Of a stretch of DNA of 64,000 nucleotides, positions 36,457 through 46,228 are shown in pieces; positions within the stretch are counted from its first letter, which is position 1, and every line of letters starts with the position of its first letter. The position numbers were made by a program, and so were the translations under genes. A model generated the notes under the pieces. The model was not told the origin of the DNA, made no database searches, and saw only the letters and a list, made by a program, of their open reading frames with translations. Source of the DNA: Curtobacterium sp. L6-1 (GTDB lineage: Bacteria; Actinomycetota; Actinomycetes; Actinomycetales; Microbacteriaceae); the NCBI RefSeq assembly GCF_018885305.1, contig NZ_CP076544.1, positions 3,286,001 through 3,350,000 of the forward strand, read 5' to 3'.

Positions 36457-36933
36457 ATGTCCGAGCATTCCGTCCGCCGTGCCCGCTGGGGCGACCTGAC
36501 GACCGACGAGCTCTACGACGTCGTCCGGCTGCGCAACCGGGTGTTCGCGCTCGAGCAGCGCGTCTCCGCCGAGGACTTCGACGGCCGCGACCGCGAGCCC
36601 GACACCGAGCACTGGTGGGTCTCGCGCGCCGACGCCGGGACCGTCGGGTACCTCCGTCTGGTCCGGCCGGCGGACGGCGAGCCGCACCCGGCCGACACCG
36701 CCGACCCCACCCGGGTGATCGGCCGTGTCGCCACCCACCCGGACCACCGCGGGCAGGGCATCGCCGGTCGCCTGGTCGCGGCGGCGGTCGAGGCCCACGG
36801 GCACGGCGCGATGGTCCTGCACGCCCAGCAGTACGTCGCCGGCCTGTACGAGCGCCACGGGTTCGTCCGCTTCGGCGCCCCCTACGACGAGGCCGGCATC
36901 ACCCACGTCGGCATGTACCGCGCCGGCTCCTGA
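36457..36933 (+). CDS. ElaA-type GNAT acetyltransferase
   Basis: A 158-residue single GNAT domain. N-terminal LYDVVRLRNRVFALEQR is typical of ElaA; the acetyl-CoA loop is VIGRVATHPDHRGQGIAGRLV; the C-terminal segment is LYERHGFVRFG. The substrate is unknown. TAAACT (36444-36449) ends seven bases before the ATG, so the message is probably leaderless. Its stop overlaps the next start by one base. Confidence 0.88.
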   Translation: MSEHSVRRARWGDLTTDELYDVVRLRNRVFALEQRVSAEDFDGRDREPDTEHWWVSRADAGTVGYLRLVRPADGEPHPADTADPTRVIGRVATHPDHRGQGIAGRLVAAAVEAHGHGAMVLHAQQYVAGLYERHGFVRFGAPYDEAGITHVGMYRAGS

Positions 36934-38033
36934 TGGACACACGGGAGCGCTACCGCGCCTACGCCGAGCGGGTCGCGTCCGTCTCGCCGACCTACGCCGC
37001 GTGGGCGCGCTCGGTCGACGACGCCCTCGTCGCCCTCCTCGACGCGGTGCCCCCGACGAAGCGCCAACCGGAACTGCTCTTCGCGGTCGCCCGACGGCTC
37101 GGCGCCGACCCGTCCGACCCGGCAGCGCTCCGCGCCCTCGGACGGGAGGCCCGCCCCGCGCTGGTCGCGGCCCTCACCACCGCCACGGTGCAGGCCAACG
37201 ACCCGCGACGGCTCGCCCCGGTGGTCCCGGTCCTCGCCGCGCTGTCGGCGGCCTCGGACCGGCCGCTCGGGCTGGTCGACGTGGGCGCCGCCGCCGGACT
37301 GTGCTCGATCCCGGACCGGGTCACGCTCGACCATCGTGTCGTGCGCGACCACCGTGTCGTGCTCGGCCAGGTTGCGTCCGGGGATGCCGGGTCGGAGTGC
37401 GCCGGGTCCGGGGCCGGAGTCGAGGGTGCCGGGTCCGGGATCGCCGGGACGCGCCTCGTGCGGGTGCACACCGCGGTCGCCGGGCCGGCCGTGCACCTCG
37501 TCGCGGAGGTCACCGGTGACCCACCGGCCCCCGCCGCCACGTCGATCCGGATCGGAGCGCGGATCGCGCTCGACCCGAACCCGATCGACCCCGCGGCACC
37601 GGGAGCGCTCGACCGCCTGGCCGAGGCGGTCCCGCCCGAGGCGACGGACCGGACCGCCCTGATGCGGGACGCGTTGCGGGCGACGCTGGTGGAGCCTCCC
37701 GTCCGGATCCGCGGCATCGTGCCGGACGACCTGGACCGGGCGCTCGACGCCGTGCCGGACGGCTGCGAGCCCGTCGTCCTCACCACCGGCACGCTCGTCT
37801 ACGTGCCGGGTGCCGGACGGCAGCGGCTGGTCGATCGGCTGCGCGAGCGCGACGTGCGGTGGGTGGCGCTCGAGCGCACCGGCGTCCTGACGGAGGTGGC
37901 GGCGACGCTGCCCGACGACGTCGACGCGGCGGACCCGGACGCCTTCGCGACGCTCTCGCTCGACGGCCGGGCGCTCGCCGTGTCCGATCCGTTCGGCACC
38001 CGCGTCCGCTGGTTCCCGTCGACGACCGCCTGA
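36933..38033 (+). CDS. DUF2332 family protein
   Basis: A 366-residue actinobacterial protein of unknown function. LGLVDVGAAAGLC looks like the first strand and loop of a methyltransferase-type Rossmann fold, and DPNPIDPAAPGALDRL with the C-terminal RVRWFPS are family-typical. A Gly/Ala/Ser-rich insertion (about residues 148-168) holds three near repeats of Gly-Ala/Ser-Gly and is probably a flexible loop. It is coupled to the acetyltransferase gene by a one-base overlap. Confidence 0.8.
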   Translation: MDTRERYRAYAERVASVSPTYAAWARSVDDALVALLDAVPPTKRQPELLFAVARRLGADPSDPAALRALGREARPALVAALTTATVQANDPRRLAPVVPVLAALSAASDRPLGLVDVGAAAGLCSIPDRVTLDHRVVRDHRVVLGQVASGDAGSECAGSGAGVEGAGSGIAGTRLVRVHTAVAGPAVHLVAEVTGDPPAPAATSIRIGARIALDPNPIDPAAPGALDRLAEAVPPEATDRTALMRDALRATLVEPPVRIRGIVPDDLDRALDAVPDGCEPVVLTTGTLVYVPGAGRQRLVDRLRERDVRWVALERTGVLTEVAATLPDDVDAADPDAFATLSLDGRALAVSDPFGTRVRWFPSTTA

Positions 38034-38152
38034 CCGGCACGCGCGGCCGGGGCTGAGCGGGTTCTGCGACAGTCCAGCGCCGTGCCAGGGTCGACCTGCC
38101 GGACGCCCCTACGATGTGCGAGACCTGCAACCCGTCCGTGATCGGAGCCCGA

Positions 38153-38452
38153 GTGACCGCGCTGCCCGCCGACGAGCTCACCGAGCTCGCCAAGCACGTG
38201 CTCGCGTTCGAGCACGAGCGCGCGCGGCACGACCGGACGAAGGAAGCCGAGATCCGGGTCGAGTTCGACATGTCGCCGACGCGGTACTACCAGGTGCTCA
38301 ACCAGGTCATCGACACCCCGGCGGCCCTCGCACACGACCCGCAGCTCGTCACCCGGCTGCAGCGTCTCCGCCACGCCCGGACGAGCGCCCGGGCTGCCCG
38401 CAGCTTCGTCGCGCCCGCGGCCGACCACGAAGGACGTGAAGAGGAACGATGA
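38153..38452 (+). CDS. DUF3263 family protein
   Basis: A small (99 residues from this GTG) mostly helical protein with FEHERARHDRTKEAEIRVEF and MSPTRYYQVLNQVIDTPAAL, the DUF3263 core, which looks like a helix-turn-helix. The tail is basic. The GTG at 38153 is preferred because a TACGAT -10-like box at 38109-38114 would put the transcript start after the alternative ATG at 38114. The last codons overlap the start of the LytR_C gene. Confidence 0.7.
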   Translation: MTALPADELTELAKHVLAFEHERARHDRTKEAEIRVEFDMSPTRYYQVLNQVIDTPAALAHDPQLVTRLQRLRHARTSARAARSFVAPAADHEGREEER

Positions 38453-39066
38453 CGAGATTCCCGCGAGACCGGTTCGACGACGTCCCCGAGGGGCCCCGGA
38501 TCGGCGCGCACCGCGGTGCTGCCCGACGTGGCGGCGGCTGGGTCGTCTTCGCCTGGGCCGCGCTCGCGACCGGCGTGCTGGTCGGCGTCGGTGTGCTCGT
38601 GCTCAACCTCCTCAACGGCAGCGTCCAGTTCCCGGAGGGCGGCGGCAGCACGAAGCCGTCGGCCTCGTCGACGCCCACGCCGAGCGCGTCGACCGGTGGC
38701 TCCGCCTCCGACGCTCCCGCTCCGGGTGACGGTGCCGCCGCGCCGACGCAGTCCCCGTCCGCGCCCACCGGTGCCGCGCCCGCCGACCAGGGTGCGACGA
38801 CGCTCGTCGTGCTGAACGGGACCTCCACCTCGGGCCTGGCGGCGAACGCGTCGGCGAAGCTCGCGGGTGCCGGGTGGACCGTGACCTCGACCGGGGACGC
38901 CGGCACCACCGGGTCGACGCAGACGATCGTCTACTACCAGCAGGCGTCGCAGGCGGCCCTCGCGCAGGGCATCGCGCAGTCGCTCGGCGTCACCGCCGTG
39001 CAGCAGTCGTCCGCCTTCCCGAACGCCGACGTGTCGGTCGTGCTCGGGGCGGACTACAGCGGCTGA
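38449..39066 (+). CDS. LytR C-terminal domain (LytR_C) membrane protein
   Basis: A 205-residue protein: a charged cytoplasmic N-terminus, one membrane anchor at about 31-53, a low-complexity Ser/Thr/Pro/Ala linker (about 65-115), and a C-terminal LytR_C domain beginning TTLVVLNGTSTSGLA and ending VSVVLGADYSG. LytR_C is found in cell-envelope proteins, but here the catalytic LytR-CpsA-Psr domain is absent. It is translationally coupled to the DUF3263 gene (ATGA). Confidence 0.82.
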   Translation: MTRFPRDRFDDVPEGPRIGAHRGAARRGGGWVVFAWAALATGVLVGVGVLVLNLLNGSVQFPEGGGSTKPSASSTPTPSASTGGSASDAPAPGDGAAAPTQSPSAPTGAAPADQGATTLVVLNGTSTSGLAANASAKLAGAGWTVTSTGDAGTTGSTQTIVYYQQASQAALAQGIAQSLGVTAVQQSSAFPNADVSVVLGADYSG

Positions 39067-39142
39067 TCGGCCCGATCGCGGGTCCCGTGTTTCCGGCACG
39101 TTGCAGATCGGGGCCCGCGGCGTGAAATGCGGGTCACACCTC

Positions 39143-39171
39143 TTGCCGAAATGCTGACTGTCCGTCAGAGT
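39143..39171 (+). promoter_or_regulatory. Probable promoter of the cold-shock gene, with long leader
   Basis: TTGCCG (39143) and CAGAGT (39166) are separated by 17 bases. The transcript would have a leader of about 140 bases before the ATG at 39320, as is usual for cold-shock genes. The 253-base gap holds no gene. Confidence 0.45.
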
Positions 39172-39237
39172 CAGCGGTGGTCACCCCGTGATCGTGACGA
39201 TGCCTCGACCCGAGGACCGTCGCCGCGGCCCGGGTGA

Positions 39238-41412
<2,175 letters not shown>

Positions 41413-41428
41413 TCCGTCTGCTCGGCAC

Positions 41429-41460
41429 GGGCCCCCGCACGCTTCGGCGTGCGGGGGCCC
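41429..41460 (+). terminator. groEL terminator with TTCG tetraloop
   Basis: GGGCCCCCGCACGC, loop TTCG, and the perfect complement, followed by TTCC. Confidence 0.85.
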
Positions 41461-41553
41461 TTCCGCGTGCGCGGCGCGAGGGCTCGCAGGCGGGCTGGCG
41501 GGGGCGGGCCGGCCGGCGGGGGCCGGGGTGTGCTGGGTCGCGTGCGCTGGTCG

Positions 41554-42066
41554 CCGAGGGCGCGCGTTCGGCCGCCGGTGCGCGCTCGGCCCGGCACGTC
41601 GTGCGACCTCGGCGGAGGCCCGGCGGCGGGTCGTGCGACCCGGCTGCCCGTGCCGCCCTCGCCCCGGTCGGGCGGGCACGCTCGGGCCGGCCCCGTGCCG
41701 AGGTCGCGCGTTCTGCCGCCGGTGCGCGCTCGGCCCGGCACGTCGTGCGACCTCGGCGGAGGCCCGGCGGCGGGTCGTGCGACCCGGCCGTCCGTGCCGC
41801 CCTCGCCCCGGTCGGGCGGACGGAATGCTCGGGCTGGCCCCGTGCCGAGGTCGCGCGTTCTGCCGCCGGTGCGTGCTCGGCTCGGCACGTCGTGCGACCT
41901 CGGCGGAGGCCCGGCGGCGGGTCGTGCGACCCGGCCGCCCGTGCCGCCCTCGCCCCGGTCGGGCGGGCGGAACGCTCGGGCTGGCCCCGTGCCGAGGTCG
42001 CGCGTTCTGCCGCCCGTGCGCGCTCGGCCCGGCACGTCGTGCGACCCCGGCGGCGGGTCGTGCGAC
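41554..42066. repeat. GTCGCRC-box dyad repeat, locus B (four tandem 144-147-bp units)
   Basis: Units start at 41554, 41698, 41845 and 41992 (steps 144, 147, 147). Each opens CCGAGGTCGCGCG (first copy with G for T), and after a 35-base centre has GTGCGAC (41601, 41745, 41892, 42039). A second GTGCGAC is 32 bases later in the first three units and 21 bases later in the decayed last one. Unit lengths are multiples of three, so long spurious frames run through it. I see no gene here; the gap between groEL and the DUF559 gene is 790 bases. Confidence 0.85.
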
Positions 42067-42202
42067 CCGAGCCGCGGGCACTCGGCACAGACGACCTCGG
42101 CGCTCGGGCTACGCGTCCCTGCACAGGAGGCTCCTCCCGCCGTCTTCTCCACAGGGTCACGGAAAACTCCCGCCGTCGCCCCGGCTGCTCGAGACTCCGG
42201 TG

Positions 42203-43084
42203 ATGGTGAAGCCACGTCCGTTGCCCGAGCCCTTCGCTGCTGGCGCGTTCCTGGTCCGAGATGCACTCGCGGCGGGGGTGGACCCAGGGCGGCTCCGACG
42301 ACTCGACCTGCAACGCCCCGTCCACGGGGTCCGGGTCAGGGCTGAGGAGGACGTGACGATGGTCGGGGCGCTCATGCCGCTCCTCCGGTCCGACCAGTTC
42401 TTCAGCCACACCACCGCCGCCGGGCTCTGGGGAGCGCCGCTCCCGCAACGCGTCCAGTTGGGGGTGCACGTGTCGACCGCAGGGCATGCCGCGCTCATGC
42501 GACGACCCGGCGTCATCGGGCACCGTGCTGCAGCGGACGTCGCGACGACCATGGCGTTCGGGGCGCGCCTCAGCACGCCCGAGCGGAGTTGGTGGGAGTG
42601 CGCTTCGGTCCTCACCGTCCGGGAGCTCGTCGCCGTCGGGGATGCCCTCGTCGGCAGGGCGGGCTTGACGACGATCGACGGACTGGCAGCGGCGCTCCTC
42701 CGCGGGCATCGGTACGTGACGGTCGCACGAGCCGCATTGGAGCTCGTGCGGGTCGGTGCGGAATCAGCGATGGAGACGTGGTTCCGGCTCGCCGTCGTCG
42801 ACGCCGGGTTCCCGGAGCCGGAGTTGAACGTCGACGTCCACGACGCCGACGGGGTCTTCCTCGGCCGCGTGGACATGGCCTGGCCCGAGTTCCGCATCGC
42901 CTTCGAGTACGACGGCGATCACCACCGGGAGCGGGAGGTGTTCCGGCACGACCATCGGCGCGACAACGGGTTCGTCGTGAACGACTGGTTGGTGGTGCAC
43001 GCCACAGCCCTCGATGCCGCCCGCCCTGCCTTGGTCTTCGAGCGGCTCCGGCAGGCGTTCGAGGCTCGCCGCCGGGGTGCCTGA
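42203..43084 (+). CDS. DUF559 endonuclease-like protein with AbiEi-type N-terminal region
   Basis: A 293-residue protein. The N-terminal ~75 residues (FLVRDALAAGVDPGRLRRLDL and the strand PVHGVRVR) resemble the winged-helix-like AbiEi domain often fused to DUF559 in actinobacteria. The C-terminal ~100 residues look like the Vsr/DUF559 restriction-endonuclease fold: LGRVDMAWPEFRIAFEYDGD supplies a D...E-x-D-type acidic cluster, followed by HHREREVFRHDHRRDN and DWLVVHATA. TTG, CGA and other less GC-biased codons are more frequent than in neighbours, a sign of transfer. The gene lies between repeat arrays B and C. The large frame continuing upstream to 41396 is repeat, not gene. Nuclease activity is inferred only. 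Confidence 0.75.
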   Translation: MVKPRPLPEPFAAGAFLVRDALAAGVDPGRLRRLDLQRPVHGVRVRAEEDVTMVGALMPLLRSDQFFSHTTAAGLWGAPLPQRVQLGVHVSTAGHAALMRRPGVIGHRAAADVATTMAFGARLSTPERSWWECASVLTVRELVAVGDALVGRAGLTTIDGLAAALLRGHRYVTVARAALELVRVGAESAMETWFRLAVVDAGFPEPELNVDVHDADGVFLGRVDMAWPEFRIAFEYDGDHHREREVFRHDHRRDNGFVVNDWLVVHATALDAARPALVFERLRQAFEARRRGA

Positions 43085-43144
43085 CCCCTCGCGCCGCCGG
43101 TTGCCGATCTGACTCCGGCTTCTGGCTCCGGCTTCTGGCTCTGA

Positions 43145-43612
43145 GTCGCAGGACGTGCCGCACGGTGACCGTCGAGGTCGCACGGGCTGCTGCTGGAAAC
43201 GGGGATGGGCGGCAGATCACGTGACTGCGGCGCGAGCGGGGCGGCAGTTCGCGCGATGTCGGCGTCGTCACGGCGGGTGACCCGCTCGACCACCGGGTGG
43301 GAGGACTTCGGCGGCGCTGCCGGCCGAGATCGCGGGACTTGCCGCACGTGAGTCGCCGAGGTCGCACGATGTGCTGCGGCGGGCCCCGGCGGGCAGCAGG
43401 TCGTGCGACTTCGGCGGAGGTAGGACGGCGGGGTGTGCGACCTCGGCGCTCCTGGTCGAGGTCGCGGGACTTGCCGCACGTGAGTCGCCGAGGTCGCACG
43501 ATGTGCTGCGGCGGGCCCCGCCGGGCGGCAGACTTCGTGACTTCGGCCGAGGTAGGACGGCGGGCCGTGCGACCTCGGCGCTCCTGGTCGAGGTCGCGGG
43601 ACTTGCCGCACG
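43145..43612. repeat. GTCGCRC-box dyad repeat, locus C (132-bp tandem units)
   Basis: A decayed element opens the locus (GTCGCAG at 43145, GTCGCAC at 43177). Then a 132-bp unit starts at 43326, repeats at 43458 and begins a third time at 43590. Within the first unit: ATCGCGG at 43329, GTCGCAC at 43361, a 35-base centre, GTGCGAC at 43403 and GTGCGAC at 43435. The inverted box of the second unit is damaged by a small deletion. The locus fills the gap between convergent DUF559 and histidine kinase genes. Confidence 0.85.
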
Positions 43613-43644
43613 CGCGGCGCCGGCGACTCCGGCGCCGCCCCGCG

Positions 43645-45372
43645 TCAGGACAAGGTGGGGGCGGCGGGAGCGGAGTCGCGGGGAAGCAGGGGGAGCCACA
43701 CGCGGAAGGTGGCGCCGCCGCCGGGGGTGTCGAACACCTCGACGGACCCGTGGTGCGCGTGCACGATGCCCGACACGATCGCCAGCCCGAGGCCCGAACC
43801 GCCGGTGTCCCGCGCACGCGAGGTGTCGGCACGCCAGAAGCGCTGGAAGATCTTCTCGCGCAGCTGCGGCGGGATGCCCTCGCCGTGGTCGATCACGTCG
43901 ATGTGGGCCATGCCGCGGTCGTCGTCCACGCCGATGCCGATCTCGATCGGGTCGTCGTGGTTCGTGAACCGCATGGCGTTGCCCATCAGGTTCGTGATGA
44001 CCTGGCGGATCTTGTTCTCCTCGGCCAGGACGATCGGCGGGCGCTTCGGCAGGACGATCGTCGGCAGCGGCGTCGTCTCGGCCGTGGGGCTCTTGCCGTC
44101 AGCGCTCATCGCCCGGGTCCGACGGGCACGCAGGCGTGCGATCGTCTGCCGTGAGAAGGCGATCGGACCGGTGGTGTTCAGCGACGGCGAGGTGGGACCG
44201 TTCGGGGACCCGTCGCCCTCGGAACCGTCGGCACCGGAGGCGGCCACCCCGAACGAGCTCACCGGCCGGACGGCCTGCGGCACGTTCTCGCCGGTCAGGG
44301 CGTCCTCGACGAGCACCTGGATCTCGCGGTCGGGGTTCGACGCCATGGTGTCGAGCGCGGAGTCGCGCGCGATGGCGACCAGGTCGACCGGACCGAGTTC
44401 GAGCGGCTTGGACTCGTCGATGCGCGCGAGCTGCAGCAGGTCCTGCACGAGGAGGCCCATGCGCTGCGCCTCCTTCTCGATGCGCTCCATCGCCTGCGCC
44501 ACGTCCTCTTCCTTGCGGAGCGCACCCATCCGGTACAGCTCGGCGTACCCGCGGAGCGAGACGAGGGGGGTGCGGAGTTCGTGCGACGCGTCGCCGACGA
44601 AGCGGCGCATCTGGTCGATGGTGCGTTGACGGTCCTCGAAGGCGTCGTCGATCCGTTCGAGCATCGTGTTCAGCGAGCGGTTGAGCCGCCCGACCTCGGT
44701 GTTCGGGGTGTCCGCGTCGAGGCGCTGGTTGAAGTCGCCGGCGGCGAAGCGGGCCGCGGTGTCCTCGACGTTCCGGAGCGGGTCGAACGTGGCGGTGACG
44801 AGGAGGCGCGTGAGCATCGCACCGAGCAGGATCACCGAGATGCCGAAGAGCAGGAAGATGACGGTGAACTGGACGATGGTCTGGTCGGTGCCGGCGCTGG
44901 AGACGGCGACCAGGACGTACCCGGTCTCGGTGTCACCGGTGGACAGGTTCTGCAGGTTCGCCGGGATGACCTGCGCACGCCACTCGTGGTTGTGCTGCTT
45001 GTCGTACAGGCTGAACGGGCCGTTGATGCCGGCCGCCTGCGGGAAGTCCACGCGGGTGATGTCGGGCTGCGACGACGAAGGGGTGTCGCAGATCTGCTTG
45101 GCATCCCCGTCGTATGCGGCGACGTACGCGCTCTTCGCCAGGACGACCGACAGCTTGCAGTACTCGTCCCCGTCGCTGACGTTCTGCCCCTCGAGCTGCG
45201 AGGTCGTCGTCGTCACCTGGTTGTCGAGCTGACGCATCAGGTACGTGCTCAGCACCGTCATGGTGCCGAGGCCGGCGACGAGCAGGCCCAGCGCGACCAG
45301 GAGGACGGTGATCCCGGTGATCTTCGTACGGAGGGAGATCGCGTCCCACCAGTGGCTCATTCGCGCGTGCAT
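43645..45372 (-). CDS. Sensor histidine kinase of an OmpR-type two-component system
   Basis: A 575-residue kinase: membrane segments at about 17-45 and 167-190 around an extracellular domain of ~120 residues with two Cys (EYCKLS, QICDTP), HAMP (about 191-245), HisKA with GDASHELRTPLVSLRGYAELY, and HATPase with NLMGNAMRFTN, DHGEGIP and GSGLGLAIVSGI. An unusual low-complexity insertion of about 75 residues (Gly/Ser/Asp, then Arg-rich) sits between the HisKA helices and the N box. It resembles the TrcS/TcrY group. The partner regulator gene follows the same strand just upstream, 83 bases away. Confidence 0.9.
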   Translation of the reverse strand: MHARMSHWWDAISLRTKITGITVLLVALGLLVAGLGTMTVLSTYLMRQLDNQVTTTTSQLEGQNVSDGDEYCKLSVVLAKSAYVAAYDGDAKQICDTPSSSQPDITRVDFPQAAGINGPFSLYDKQHNHEWRAQVIPANLQNLSTGDTETGYVLVAVSSAGTDQTIVQFTVIFLLFGISVILLGAMLTRLLVTATFDPLRNVEDTAARFAAGDFNQRLDADTPNTEVGRLNRSLNTMLERIDDAFEDRQRTIDQMRRFVGDASHELRTPLVSLRGYAELYRMGALRKEEDVAQAMERIEKEAQRMGLLVQDLLQLARIDESKPLELGPVDLVAIARDSALDTMASNPDREIQVLVEDALTGENVPQAVRPVSSFGVAASGADGSEGDGSPNGPTSPSLNTTGPIAFSRQTIARLRARRTRAMSADGKSPTAETTPLPTIVLPKRPPIVLAEENKIRQVITNLMGNAMRFTNHDDPIEIGIGVDDDRGMAHIDVIDHGEGIPPQLREKIFQRFWRADTSRARDTGGSGLGLAIVSGIVHAHHGSVEVFDTPGGGATFRVWLPLLPRDSAPAAPTLS

Positions 45373-45389
45373 GCTTCCCCAACAGTAAG

Positions 45390-45422
45390 CGGCGGCCGCC
45401 GGGAGGAACCCGGCGGCCGCCG
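45390..45422. terminator. Hairpin between the response regulator and kinase genes
   Basis: CGGCGGCCGCCGGG, loop AGGAA, and its perfect complement. It lies downstream of the regulator gene (minus strand) and upstream of the kinase, so it may reduce kinase expression relative to the regulator. Confidence 0.65.
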
Positions 45423-45455
45423 ACAGTCAGCTGTGTGACCGGACCCGCTGATGAC

Positions 45456-46151
45456 TCAGGAGGCCTTGGACGCCTTGAGCATGTAGCCGAAGCCGCGCTT
45501 GGTCTGGATGATCGGCTCGGCCGAGTACTGGTCGAGCTTGCGACGGAGGTACGAGATGTAGGACTCGACGATGCCGGCGTCCCCGTTGAAGTCGTACTCC
45601 CAGACGTGGTCGAGGATCTGCGCCTTCGACAGCACGCGGTTCGGGTTGAGCATCAGGTAGCGCAGCAGCTTGAACTCGGTGGGGGAGAGCTCGATCTGCG
45701 CGTCCCCGATGGTGACCTCGTGCGTGTCCTGGTCCATCGTGAGCTCGCCGGCGCGGATGATCGCGTCTTCCTCGTCGTTCATCGTGCGACGCAGGATCGC
45801 CTTGATGCGGGCGACGATCTCGTCGAGCGAGAACGGCTTGGTGACGTAGTCGTCGCCACCGACCGTGAGGCCGGTGATCTTGTCCTCGGTGTCGTCCTTC
45901 GCCGTGAGGAAGAGGATCGGCGAGGTGTAGCCCGACGAGCGGAGGCGCTTGGTCACGCCGAAGCCGTTCATGTCGGGGAGCATGACGTCGAGGATGATGA
46001 GGTCCGGTTCCTCCTCGAGCACGGCGGAGATCGCCTGTGCCCCGTTGCCGACCGCACGCACCGCGAATCCGGCGAAGCGCAGCGAGGTCGTGAGGAGATC
46101 GCGGATGTTCGGCTCGTCGTCGACGATGAGGATCTTGGGTCCGTCGGTCAT
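45456..46151 (-). CDS. OmpR-family response regulator (TcrX/TrcR-like)
   Basis: A 231-residue regulator. The receiver has the acidic pair in IVDDEPNIRD, the Asp in LIILDVMLPDMNG, the Thr in LFLTAKDD and the Lys in DDYVTKPFS. The winged-helix domain has LSPTEFKLLRYLMLNPNRV, ILDHVWEYDF and TKRGFGYML. It pairs with the kinase gene downstream. The ATG at 46151 gives the canonical N-terminus. Confidence 0.92.
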   Translation of the reverse strand: MTDGPKILIVDDEPNIRDLLTTSLRFAGFAVRAVGNGAQAISAVLEEEPDLIILDVMLPDMNGFGVTKRLRSSGYTSPILFLTAKDDTEDKITGLTVGGDDYVTKPFSLDEIVARIKAILRRTMNDEEDAIIRAGELTMDQDTHEVTIGDAQIELSPTEFKLLRYLMLNPNRVLSKAQILDHVWEYDFNGDAGIVESYISYLRRKLDQYSAEPIIQTKRGFGYMLKASKAS

Positions 46152-46228
46152 GCGACCATCATCTGACTGTTCCCTGGTTGCTTCCTGGGAGCGGTTCGTG
46201 TGTCGGCCAGGAGGCCCGTCCCACGACG

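Noticed and set aside
38114..38152. Earlier ATG start for the DUF3263 gene
   Set aside because: The ATG lies at the end of a -10-like TACGAT, so it would precede the transcript; the GTG at 38153 is preferred.
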